Assembly (NCBI GenBank): GCA_002336105.1
Contig: DDEQ01000020.1
Location: 37,452 to 101,451 of the forward strand
Source of the DNA: Chthonomonas sp. UBA1950
Lineage (GTDB): Bacteria; Armatimonadota; Fimbriimonadia; Fimbriimonadales; Fimbriimonadaceae
Direction: 5' to 3'
DNA: 64,000 nt
Shown: piece by piece, positions 46,601 to 54,826 of the stretch
Position numbering within the stretch: position 1 is the first letter of the stretch
Layout: each line of letters begins with the position of its first letter
Notes under the pieces: generated by a model
The model's input: the letters and a program-made list of their open reading frames with translations, nothing else
Told to the model about the DNA's origin: nothing
Database searches by the model: none
Translations under genes and position numbers: made by a program

Positions 46601-47668
46601 CTAATTGCCCTGGATTAGTTGCTTCTCGTACTTCAGCGAGAACGGCTTTGCAACTTTCTTCAGCTTTAACAAAAGAGATTTCTGATATCGCTCCCACTCT
46701 CGCTGATCGAGCCCTTTTGAGTGGCCATCCGCAAACACAACAATCCTGCGGCCGTCTGACCAGGCTGACGATTCGTAGAGCAACACCGTTTCTGCTGGTT
46801 GTCCGATTGAACTCGCTGATACGCCCGCTAAAGCCATGTTAAACAGAATCCGTCCCCCATTGGGGTTCAGCGATTGCCATAGGCTTGAATTCTTGTAATA
46901 CGGTCTGGTCACAACCTCGACAGCCTTCGTGGATTGCACATAGGGATAGACATCATCATAGTCTGAGGCGTACAGCATTGCGGCTAAGCCAATCTGCTTG
47001 ATGTTGCTCTGTTGGGCATTGAACCGAGCATTTTGGTCTGTCTGAGCAATCTGTCCGGTCGCGTTAGTGGTTGGAAACGCTCGAACAAGATCGTCCTTCG
47101 ACATACTGCTATCTGGTTCGAATTTTTGGATTTCACTCACCTTTAACAGGCTGAGGCGCAGACTTGTAGTTGGCTGGTTTGATTGATTGGGAGATGAGTG
47201 CAGAGTTGCGCTAAGCGTCTCGTTAAGTTCCTTGTCGCTCAATTTCGCTTCGCCTGCCGGGGCGGTAGCCGTGTACGCCATCGGTTGCTCTTTTACAGTG
47301 GCGGAATTGATTGCGGAAAACAGATCAGCATCGGTCAGCCGATAGGTTACGAGAAACTCTGTCCCTTGGACCCTAACGATTTCACCTTTTGTCCAACACA
47401 GGCCAGCCAACCTTGACGAGGGATTTTGCGCTTGTCCGCCCATTCCCAAAAGGAAGGTAGGGCTCATCATGTCATAGAACGATGCATTGCTCATCGCAAT
47501 GTGGACTGGTTTGTAGTCGTCGGAAAGGTCCTTGATCGCGATCGAAGATGCGATCTTGTTGGAACCTTGGAGCACATCGGCAATCGATAGGTCTTGGGTT
47601 GCGGCCAAGATGGTCGGTGCTAAAAGCAGACTCACAGCTAAGATAGATATTGATTTGGACAGATTCAT
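46601..47668 (-). CDS. Exported protein with a pseudopilin-like C-terminal domain but no pilin helix
   Basis: 355 residues from the ATG at 47668, giving a normal signal peptide (MNLSKSISILAVSLLLAPTI, then LA). Residues about 60-210 are unlike anything I can name (IADVLQGSNKIASSIAIKDL; FLVTYRLTDADLFSAINSAT). From about 225 it has QSNIKQIGLAAMLYASDYDD, the counterpart of LSNVKNLALGVILYTSDSDD of the pseudopilins, and a closing RRIVVFADGHSKGLDQREWE, like [20 protein letters not shown] in cassette B. It lacks the FTLIELL helix, so it cannot be built into a pilus fibre the usual way. A soluble or anchored relative, perhaps binding the same ligand class, is an inference. Confidence 0.8.
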   Translation of the reverse strand: MNLSKSISILAVSLLLAPTILAATQDLSIADVLQGSNKIASSIAIKDLSDDYKPVHIAMSNASFYDMMSPTFLLGMGGQAQNPSSRLAGLCWTKGEIVRVQGTEFLVTYRLTDADLFSAINSATVKEQPMAYTATAPAGEAKLSDKELNETLSATLHSSPNQSNQPTTSLRLSLLKVSEIQKFEPDSSMSKDDLVRAFPTTNATGQIAQTDQNARFNAQQSNIKQIGLAAMLYASDYDDVYPYVQSTKAVEVVTRPYYKNSSLWQSLNPNGGRILFNMALAGVSASSIGQPAETVLLYESSAWSDGRRIVVFADGHSKGLDQREWERYQKSLLLKLKKVAKPFSLKYEKQLIQGN

Positions 47669-48164
47669 CGTGCCTCTTAGTAATGCGTGGACTGACGATT
47701 TCAATGCAATACTACTGCGCTTTAGTTCCACGAATCGTTGTTGGTGGGACTGCTGAGCAAAATCGGCAAAAGCCGACGAACTTGTCAGAGATACAAGTGT
47801 TCGGCACAGAACATATAACAAGCCGTCCTCGTCTCTCTATTTGTAGCGAGAGACTGTCTACCAAAGATAGCGGGCGTTATTGGAAGAACTATAATCCAAA
47901 AAACGCGGGAACGTTGAAAGGTGAGCAAAGCACGTCCCCGCTAGGCTTCCACCAAGACCCTGTTCTTCGCTTGTCTGGCTCATGGCCAGAAGAGAACTGT
48001 GGCCTCTTGGCTGTTACTTCCGATTATATACGGGGAACGGGCCTAAAAAGAGTGGCTTTTTGTTGTTAAAATCTAAACATATAAAAAACCTCGTGAAATG
48101 AGCAATCAGATTCTTACTGGGTTTGGGAACTATTCGCGCTTCGGCCCGGTTCTTGCCTCAAAGG
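47669..48164. other. Long intergenic stretch, no gene identified
   Basis: About 500 bases between divergent genes. It includes gtctctc.../...gagagac stems near 47832-47855 and is AT-rich after 48060. I compared it by eye with common riboswitches and found no match. It may hold an RNA leader or the remains of a gene. Confidence 0.5.
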
Positions 48165-48197
48165 TATAATCCCACGTTCCATCATTCCCAGGAGGTG
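48165..48197 (+). promoter_or_regulatory. -10 box and ribosome-binding site of the ABC operon
   Basis: TATAAT at 48165-48170 with a strong SD aggaggtg at 48190-48197, ten bases before the TTG start at 48206. The -35 match is weak. Confidence 0.6.
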
Positions 48198-48205
48198 CGC
48201 AGCCC

Positions 48206-49144
48206 TTGGCCGCCGCCATAAAAACAACGAAGCTAACGAAAAGCTATAAATCGCGCACAGCAGGGCGAATCAACGTCGTTGATCAGCTCGACCTTCACGT
48301 TGAAGAAGGTGAGATCTTCGGATTTCTTGGACCGAACGGTGCAGGAAAGACTACGACGATCAAAATGCTGCTCGGCATTATCTATCCCACCAATGGTGAG
48401 GGTTACGTCTTAGGCAAAGAAATCGGCGATATGGAAGTCCATAAGCAAATTGCTTATCTTCCAGAGCGCCCGTATTACTACGAACACATGACCGGACCGG
48501 AAATTCTAAAATTTTACGGTTCGTTGTTCGGTATTTCGGATAAAGCCAAGTTCGACGCTCTTCTTGAGCGAGTGAATTTGCACCGAGACACTACGAAAAC
48601 GATTTCTCAATACTCAAAAGGTATGCAACAGAGAATTGGTTTGGCCCAAAGCTTAATCAACGATCCAAGGTTGCTGTTCCTCGACGAGCCAACGGGTGGT
48701 CTTGACCCAATCGCTCACCGAGAGATCCGTGACCTTATTCTCAGCTTCCGCGACGAAGGACGAACAGTATTCATCTCGAGTCACGAGTTAAGCGAAGTGG
48801 AACTCATCTGCGATCGCGTTGCAATTATCAACCGAGGCGTTATTGAGCGCCAAGGCAAGCTGACCGAACTACTCAAGGGTGGACGAATCGAGATCACCGT
48901 TGACGGTGTTTCCGAGCAGTTCCTACGCGACATGAAGATTAGCGACGCTAACGTGCGTTCGTTACCGAACGGATTCCTTCTCGACGTTCCCGAAGAAAAT
49001 GACCCTAACTCGGTCATCGATGCGGTTCGAAACTCAAAGGGTTCGATTATCAGTGTCGTTCCTCGCCGAAAGAGACTCGAAGATCTCTTCGTCGAGACCG
49101 TTACCAGCAAGCCCCGCGTTACAGCGGACGGAGGTGCTCAGTGA
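48206..49144 (+). CDS. ABC-2 type transporter ATP-binding protein
   Basis: 312 residues from TTG at 48206. Walker A GFLGPNGAGKTTTIKML (near residue 40), Q-loop YLPERPYYYEHMTGPEILKF, the signature YSKGMQQRIGLAQSLINDPR, Walker B LLFLDEPTGGLDP and the H-loop VFISSHELSEV are present. The C-terminal extension of about 90 residues is typical of the NatA/GldA branch. It powers export through the permease whose start (GTG 49141) overlaps its stop. The substrate is unknown. The TTG start has a strong SD. Confidence 0.95.
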   Translation: MAAAIKTTKLTKSYKSRTAGRINVVDQLDLHVEEGEIFGFLGPNGAGKTTTIKMLLGIIYPTNGEGYVLGKEIGDMEVHKQIAYLPERPYYYEHMTGPEILKFYGSLFGISDKAKFDALLERVNLHRDTTKTISQYSKGMQQRIGLAQSLINDPRLLFLDEPTGGLDPIAHREIRDLILSFRDEGRTVFISSHELSEVELICDRVAIINRGVIERQGKLTELLKGGRIEITVDGVSEQFLRDMKISDANVRSLPNGFLLDVPEENDPNSVIDAVRNSKGSIISVVPRRKRLEDLFVETVTSKPRVTADGGAQ

Positions 49145-49929
49145 AGCCAATCCTGTCCATCGCAAGCACCACCATTGGTGAAGCAATCCGAAGAAAAGTT
49201 CTCTTGATCATTTTGTTGATCGGCGTTCTCTTCTTGTTTGTTGCTCCTGGCCTTGGTGTTCTTTCTGCGCGATCAGAAACAACCGTTCTACGCGGAATGA
49301 TGCTCGGTATCATCCAGCTCACCAGCGCGGTCATCGCTATCGTCTTGACCGTCTACATGATTCCGAACGAGATTGAGCGAAGAACCATTTACACGATCTT
49401 GAGCAAGCCGGTTACTCGCTGGCAGTTCTTGGTCGGTAAATATCTTGGTGCGATCGGCGCGCTAGGAATGATGATGGCGCTCATGTCTTCGATCATGATC
49501 CTCGTCTTCTGGCGACTCCAGAGTGCAGACGTTTCGCAGCTTGCTGATCTGGCAAAAGCCCCTGTGATGTATTTCATCCAGATGTGCTTGCTCGCATCGG
49601 TTGCAATCTTCTTCTCAACGTTTGTCTCGCCGCTCGTGAACTTCTTCCTTGCTGGCGGTATGTACTTGCTCGGTTCACTGTTTAGCCCGTTCTTCCAGAC
49701 GCTCTCAGAGAATCCGAACACGGCACAGGTTGCAAAGATCTTCGCTTTGGTCGTGAATACGATCTTGCCGAACTTCTCCAACTACAACGTACAGAACCCG
49801 ATCATCAACCCCAACCAGACGATCCAGAATGAAGGCGCTTATTACCTTCAAGTCACGATCTATGGCTTGTTCTACATTGGAATTCTGCTTGTAGGCGGCA
49901 TTCTGATCTTCGACCGACGAGAGGTGTAA
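49141..49929 (+). CDS. ABC-2 type transporter permease
   Basis: 262 residues starting at GTG in a GTGA overlap. About six hydrophobic segments: VLLIILLIGVLFLFVAPGLG, LTSAVIAIVLTVYMI, YLGAIGALGMMMALMSSIMI, MCLLASVAIFFSTFVSPLVN, FFLAGGMYLLGSLFSPFF and the last YGLFYIGILLVGGILIF. NEIERRTIYTILSKPVTRWQ is the conserved cytoplasmic loop that couples to the ATPase. It belongs to the ABC-2 membrane class used for export of polysaccharides, lipids or antibiotics. Confidence 0.9.
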   Translation: MKPILSIASTTIGEAIRRKVLLIILLIGVLFLFVAPGLGVLSARSETTVLRGMMLGIIQLTSAVIAIVLTVYMIPNEIERRTIYTILSKPVTRWQFLVGKYLGAIGALGMMMALMSSIMILVFWRLQSADVSQLADLAKAPVMYFIQMCLLASVAIFFSTFVSPLVNFFLAGGMYLLGSLFSPFFQTLSENPNTAQVAKIFALVVNTILPNFSNYNVQNPIINPNQTIQNEGAYYLQVTIYGLFYIGILLVGGILIFDRREV

Positions 49930-49935
49930 ACGTAA

Positions 49936-51489
49936 ATGAAAGGACCAAAAAAATCAGTCCTATACGGAATCCTCGGAGTCTGCTTTGTTGGACAGGGTCT
50001 TCTGATGCGCGGTTTGGGATACCAACCGTCTCAGAGCGACTATGATCCAGTTACGGTCGAGAACAAAAAGACAGGCGTCTTTAGAGTCGTCAAGAAGTTA
50101 AAGCCAGGCGTTGATAAGCCCGCATTCCAGGGCATCTACTCCTCTTGGAGTCGTGACTTCGCCCCGCGCAAGACGGTTGCGGCTGCTGGCCTTTCGCCTG
50201 ATCAGCTCCTGTTCGCTCTTGCTGGCTTCCGCGAAATGATCGCTGGAATCCTGTGGGTTCGTGCAGACTCGTTCTTCGATACTGGCAACTACGACGCGAT
50301 TCTTCCGATCATTCGACTCGTTACGATCTTGGACCCAAGCCAAATTGACGTCTATGCGACGGGAATGTGGCACATCGGTTACAACTTCACCGACGAAGAG
50401 CAGCGGTCGGACCGACGTTATATCCCGTCGGCACTCGCGCTCGGAAAGGAAGGTTGCCGACAAAACCCAGAAACCTACGAAATGTTCTTCGAGACTGGCT
50501 GGATGTGGTACCACAAGATCGACGACGACTATCCACAAGCGGTAAAGTGGTTTGAACAGGCTCAAACTAAGCCGGATATGATTCCTGCTCGAAAGAACCT
50601 GCTCGCCATGGCGTTCCAGCGGGATGGTCAGCCAGACGCTGCGCTCGATACCTATTCACGGCTGTTGAATAAGGCTGAATCTGAGTTCGATAAGGACCAA
50701 GCATTCGGTAATCGACAACTTCGTGACACTATCCAGAACAACATCGACACGACGCTTGTTCGAATGGTGCAACGAGGTTGGGTGGCAGAAAAAGAAGGGC
50801 GACCTCTGACTGGTTACGACACAGATCCAGCATTCGATGTCGGATTCAGTGCCAAAGCAACTATCATCGACTCTCGAGTTATCAAGTTCGAAGGAACTTG
50901 GAACGTTCTGCCAGTCGGAACTCGCGTTCGAGTCGTTCTTCGAGATAAGGATTACACCGTTAACCTTGACGGTAAGGATACCGATGTTGGCAAACCAGCA
51001 GGAATGAACTGGGATTATTCCAACGACGTTAATCTTGACCCGCCCCGAGATCGAACGTTCATGATGGACCAGCTATTCGTCCGTAACCGACGATTTAGCA
51101 GAAAGGTTGATCTTAGCAAGGACCCGACGATGTACCCCTTCACCGAGAAGGAATACTGGCTTGAGTTCTACTACAACCCGCGCAGCGCTCCGCCGCATAT
51201 TCAAGACAAATTTGGATATAACGGCGAAGGCATGACCGACAAGAACTTCCTTCGCAACGATGTGCGACCCGGTCAGAAATTGCCAAACGGTAAGGAACTG
51301 CCACAAAAGGTTGTCTACGTTCGACTCCCGATCAGCCGAGACATGATTCTACGACGTGGAGAATGGCAGGACAAGGTGCCCGTCATTAAGACTCCGAACT
51401 ATGTCGAGACTGCGAACAACTACGACAAGGATGAGACTCTGATCGACATTCCGTCACTCCGTTCTGGCGGTGGGGCCGAAAAGAAATAG
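49936..51489 (+). CDS. Conserved large protein of the ABC operon, membrane-anchored, TPR-like
   Basis: 517 residues, start six bases after the permease stop. One N-terminal membrane segment (SVLYGILGVCFVGQGLLMRG) and a long exposed or cytosolic body. Residues about 95-260 look like tetratricopeptide-type helices (GNYDAILPIIRLVTILDPSQ, CRQNPETYEMFFETGWMWYH, DDYPQAVKWFEQAQTKPDMI, AALDTYSRLL). The C-terminal half is beta-rich (FEGTWNVLPVGTRVRVVLRD, KDTDVGKPAGMNWDYSND). I do not recognise a named family. The tight operon suggests it works with the exporter, perhaps as assembly or adaptor subunit. Confidence 0.8.
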   Translation: MKGPKKSVLYGILGVCFVGQGLLMRGLGYQPSQSDYDPVTVENKKTGVFRVVKKLKPGVDKPAFQGIYSSWSRDFAPRKTVAAAGLSPDQLLFALAGFREMIAGILWVRADSFFDTGNYDAILPIIRLVTILDPSQIDVYATGMWHIGYNFTDEEQRSDRRYIPSALALGKEGCRQNPETYEMFFETGWMWYHKIDDDYPQAVKWFEQAQTKPDMIPARKNLLAMAFQRDGQPDAALDTYSRLLNKAESEFDKDQAFGNRQLRDTIQNNIDTTLVRMVQRGWVAEKEGRPLTGYDTDPAFDVGFSAKATIIDSRVIKFEGTWNVLPVGTRVRVVLRDKDYTVNLDGKDTDVGKPAGMNWDYSNDVNLDPPRDRTFMMDQLFVRNRRFSRKVDLSKDPTMYPFTEKEYWLEFYYNPRSAPPHIQDKFGYNGEGMTDKNFLRNDVRPGQKLPNGKELPQKVVYVRLPISRDMILRRGEWQDKVPVIKTPNYVETANNYDKDETLIDIPSLRSGGGAEKK

Positions 51490-51514
51490 GGTTAAGCCCT
51501 GGTAAATATGGAAC

Positions 51515-51553
51515 GAAGACCCCTTTCTGCGGCGGCAGGAAGGGGTCTTTCCT
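51515..51553. terminator. Terminator between the ABC operon and rpiB
   Basis: aagacccctttctgc (51516-51530) pairs with gcaggaaggggtcttt (51535-51550). It is symmetric and serves both converging genes. Confidence 0.93.
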
Positions 51554-52008
51554 TACAATCCGGCTTCTTGTTCCAACTCCAAGACCTTATTTAGTCTTCG
51601 GATGTGTCGCTCCTCGCCGGAAAACTCAGCCGCCAAGAAAGACTTGAGGATTTCTTTGGCGACTTCGACGCCCGTGACTCTGCCGCCAAGCACGAGGATG
51701 TTGACGTCGTCGTGCTCTACTCCCTGGTGGGCGGTGTAGGTTTCAAATGCCATCGCTGCCCTAGCTCCTTTCACTTTGTTCGCCGCGATACAGGCGCCAA
51801 TTCCTGATCCGCACACCACGACGCCGCGATCAACCTCTCTATTTGACACACATCGTGCCACATTTATCGCAAAATCAGGGTAGTCGTCCAGAGGGTCAAA
51901 GGTGTGTGCGCCGAGATCAATAACCTCGTGTCCAAGCTTATCGAGTTCTTGGGAAACTACCTGTTTCAGTTCAAATCCGGCGTGGTCTGCGCCAATTGCT
52001 ATTTTCAT
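51553..52008 (-). CDS. rpiB: Ribose-5-phosphate isomerase B
   Basis: 151 residues from the ATG at 52008 (an in-frame GTG-like extension is not needed). It interconverts ribose 5-phosphate and ribulose 5-phosphate. MKIAIGADHAGFELKQVVSQ, GHEVIDLGAHTFDPLDDYPD, RGVVVCGSGIGACIAANKVK (active-site Cys) and ARAMAFETYTAHQGVEHDD are the RpiB/LacAB signatures. It is divergent from tkt, 57 bases between starts, so the non-oxidative pentose phosphate branch is clustered here. Confidence 0.95.
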   Translation of the reverse strand: MKIAIGADHAGFELKQVVSQELDKLGHEVIDLGAHTFDPLDDYPDFAINVARCVSNREVDRGVVVCGSGIGACIAANKVKGARAAMAFETYTAHQGVEHDDVNILVLGGRVTGVEVAKEILKSFLAAEFSGEERHIRRLNKVLELEQEAGL

Positions 52009-52065
52009 CGTCTTGTTGTGTCCTAACAGATAGTGTTGAACCTGCTCTGGTAACCTCATTTTGTC

Positions 52066-54051
52066 ATGAGTTTTACGAAGCTTGATGAATTGTGTGTCAA
52101 TACGATACGAGGCCTGTCACTAGACGGCGTCGAAGCCGCCAAAAGTGGTCATGCCGGGCTTCCTCTCGGAGCGGCACCAATGGCATATGTGCTTTGGACT
52201 CGCCACCTGAAGTTCAATCCCAAGAATCCTAAGTGGATTGACCGAGACCGCTTCATTTTGTCGGCTGGTCACGGTTCGATGTTGCAATACTCGCTGTTAC
52301 ATCTGACTGGTTTTGATCTTCCGCTCGACGAACTCAAGCGATTCCGGCAGCTTCACAGTAAGACCCCAGGACACCCAGAAAACCATGCAACTCCTGGCGT
52401 AGAGATGGCAACTGGCCCTCTCGGACAGGGTGTGGCGCATTCGGTAGGTTTTGCGATTGCTGAGCGATACTTAGCTGCGACCTACAATAAGCCTGGGCAA
52501 GAGATCGTCGATCACTACACTTACGCGATTTGCTCTGACGGTGACCTGATGGAAGGCATCAGTAGCGAGGCCGCTAGTTTGGCTGGTCACCTTCAACTCG
52601 GCAAGCTTATTTGGCTTTACGACGATAATGGAATCACCATCGACGGTTCAACCGCCATTGCTTTCACTGAAAATGTAGGAATGCGGTTCGAAGCCTTCGG
52701 GTGGCAGGTGCTGCGAATCGACGGCATGGATCTTACCGCTGTTGACGAAGCGCTCAACCAAGCTAAGGCAAACAAGACTCAGCCGACGTTGATCATGGCA
52801 AAGACGATCATTGGTTTCGGCTCGCCAAAACTAGCTGGAACAAATAAAGCTCATAGCAACCCGTTCGGTCCCGAAGAACTTTCTGCAACCAAGAAAGCGC
52901 TCGGTTTGGTGGATGAACCCTTTTACATTGCACCTGAGGCACTTGCCGAGTTCCGAAAAGCTGAGGCTAAGGGAGCAGAAGCTCAAGGCGCTTGGGAAGC
53001 AAAGTTTGCAGCTTACAAGTCCGCCTATACTGCTGATGCGACCGTCTTCGAAGCCGCCGCTAAGGGTGATTTGGGGCAGGACTGGCTCAAAGCATTGCCG
53101 GTGATCGACGCCAAGGTCGCTACTCGTAAAGCGGGTGAGACAGTGCTGAACGCGATCGCATCCAAACTTCCTACCGTCATCGGTGGAAGCGCTGATCTTG
53201 CCGAAAGCAACCTCACCACTCAGAAGGGTTTTGGTAGCTTCCAGCCAGCGACTCCTGGAGGTAAAAACATCGACTACGGCATTCGTGAGCACGCGATGGC
53301 TGCCGCTGTTAATGGAATCAACTTGCACGGAGCAACTCGAGGCTATGGCTCCTCGTTCATGGTCTTCTCGGACTACGCGAGACCATCGATTCGACTTGCG
53401 GCATTGATGGAGACTCCATCAATCTTCGTATTTACTCACGACAGTATCGGAGTTGGCGAAGACGGCCCAACCCATGAACCTGTAGAGCATCTCACCGCAT
53501 TGCGCGCGATTCCGAATCTGAACGTCATTCGACCAGCGGACGGCAACGAAACGGCAGTCGCTTGGAAGATCGCGCTCGAAAGCGAAAAGACACCGACTTT
53601 CCTTGCTCTCAGTCGACAAGCATTGCCTCCCGTCACTCCGACGGACTTGCTCAACCATCCGGCAGAAAACGGTGGCTACATTCTTGCTGAAGCCGAGGGT
53701 GGAAAGCCCAAACTGATCCTAATTGGCACCGGCAGTGAAATTCAACACTGTCTCGAAGCGAAGAAAGTGCTAGAAGCCGAGGGCACACCGACTCGGGTAG
53801 TAAGTTTGCCAAGCTGGCTGTTGTTCGAAAAGCAGACGACCGCTTACAAAGCAGACGTGTTGCCGAAAGGAGTGCCAACGGTTTCAATCGAAGCTGGTTC
53901 GACCATGGCGTGGCCGAGGTACTCGGATGTTCAGATCGGTGTTGATACATTCGGTCTTTCTGCACCGGGAGATACCGTCATGAACGAGTTCGGCATAAAT
54001 GCGAGCAACCTTATCAAGGTTGCCAAGGAATTGCTAGAGGCGCAAGCCTAA
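52066..54051 (+). CDS. tkt: Transketolase
   Basis: 661 residues, full length. It transfers two-carbon ketol units between sugar phosphates with thiamine diphosphate. [75 protein letters not shown] (ThDP motif), [20 protein letters not shown], and from the pyrimidine domain [20 protein letters not shown] and [14 protein letters not shown]. It is followed after 28 bases by tal, with AGGGGGG just upstream of it, so the two are likely an operon. Confidence 0.96.
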   Translation: MSFTKLDELCVNTIRGLSLDGVEAAKSGHAGLPLGAAPMAYVLWTRHLKFNPKNPKWIDRDRFILSAGHGSMLQYSLLHLTGFDLPLDELKRFRQLHSKTPGHPENHATPGVEMATGPLGQGVAHSVGFAIAERYLAATYNKPGQEIVDHYTYAICSDGDLMEGISSEAASLAGHLQLGKLIWLYDDNGITIDGSTAIAFTENVGMRFEAFGWQVLRIDGMDLTAVDEALNQAKANKTQPTLIMAKTIIGFGSPKLAGTNKAHSNPFGPEELSATKKALGLVDEPFYIAPEALAEFRKAEAKGAEAQGAWEAKFAAYKSAYTADATVFEAAAKGDLGQDWLKALPVIDAKVATRKAGETVLNAIASKLPTVIGGSADLAESNLTTQKGFGSFQPATPGGKNIDYGIREHAMAAAVNGINLHGATRGYGSSFMVFSDYARPSIRLAALMETPSIFVFTHDSIGVGEDGPTHEPVEHLTALRAIPNLNVIRPADGNETAVAWKIALESEKTPTFLALSRQALPPVTPTDLLNHPAENGGYILAEAEGGKPKLILIGTGSEIQHCLEAKKVLEAEGTPTRVVSLPSWLLFEKQTTAYKADVLPKGVPTVSIEAGSTMAWPRYSDVQIGVDTFGLSAPGDTVMNEFGINASNLIKVAKELLEAQA

Positions 54052-54079
54052 GACCACCCAAGGGGGGGATAATAAGACA

Positions 54080-54736
54080 ATGAAGCTTTTCGTTGATACC
54101 GGAGACATTAATGAAGTCGCCCAGGCTGTTGACTGGGGAATTCTCGACGGCGTAACAACTAATCCGACCCTTATCGCGAAAAGCGGTAAAGGTTTCAAGG
54201 AGACCGTTCTTAAGATTTGCGAACTAGTTCCTGGCGGAGAAATCAGCGCTGAGGTCGTCGCAACCGATTACCCAACAATGCTGAAGGAAGCTTTGGAGAT
54301 TGCTTCTTGGCATGAGCAGATCGTCGTTAAAGTTCCTCTCATCGAGCCAGGCATCAAACTCGTTTCCGAGCTGACCGAGCGCGGGATCAAAACTAATGTG
54401 ACGCTGGTTTTCTCTGTCACCCAAGCTCTGATGGCAGCCAAAGCCGGAGCCACCTTCATTTCGAACTTCGTCGGTCGTGTTGATGACCTGGCCGCCGATG
54501 GAATGGATGCCGTTCGAGCCACGGTCGATATGGTAAACACCTACGGGTATGACAGCCAGGTTCTTGTTGCCTCAACTCGTGGTCCGTTGCACGTAACCCA
54601 GGCTGTCGAAGCTGGTGCTCATATCTGCACGATGCCGTTCAAGGTCATGCAAGCTATGTTCAAGCACCCGCTCACCGATGCTGGGCTCGAGCGATTCCTT
54701 GATGACTGGAAGAAAGCTGGTCTGAGCATTTTCTAA
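54080..54736 (+). CDS. tal: Transaldolase (TalC/FSA-like subfamily)
   Basis: 218 residues, the short transaldolase class. It moves a dihydroxyacetone unit between sugar phosphates through a Schiff base. MKLFVDTGDINEVAQAVDWG and ILDGVTTNPTLIAKSGK are the opening; VVKVPLIEPGIKLVSELTER holds the catalytic Lys; and FISNFVGRVDDLAADGMDAV follows. Short transaldolases may also act as fructose-6-phosphate aldolase, so activity is best stated as transaldolase-like. Downstream of tkt in one unit, with a terminator at 54751. Confidence 0.93.
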   Translation: MKLFVDTGDINEVAQAVDWGILDGVTTNPTLIAKSGKGFKETVLKICELVPGGEISAEVVATDYPTMLKEALEIASWHEQIVVKVPLIEPGIKLVSELTERGIKTNVTLVFSVTQALMAAKAGATFISNFVGRVDDLAADGMDAVRATVDMVNTYGYDSQVLVASTRGPLHVTQAVEAGAHICTMPFKVMQAMFKHPLTDAGLERFLDDWKKAGLSIF

Positions 54737-54750
54737 AGCGCGACTTTGAA

Positions 54751-54792
54751 AGGCCCAAACTCGTAAGGTGTTTGGGCCTATTTGTGTTTTTA
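54751..54792 (+). terminator. tal terminator
   Basis: aggcccaaac (54751-54760) pairs with gtttgggcct (54770-54779), followed by atttgtgttttt. Confidence 0.9.
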
Positions 54793-54826
54793 TCATCAGG
54801 CTTAACTTACAGACCCATAATGGATT

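Noticed and set aside
47650..48069. Plus-strand frame of 139 residues
   Set aside because: It overlaps the start of the minus-strand exported protein and has no recognisable motif or start site.
48060..48164. Riboswitch before the ABC operon
   Set aside because: Compared by eye with cyclic di-GMP, SAM, TPP and THF types; no conserved core found.
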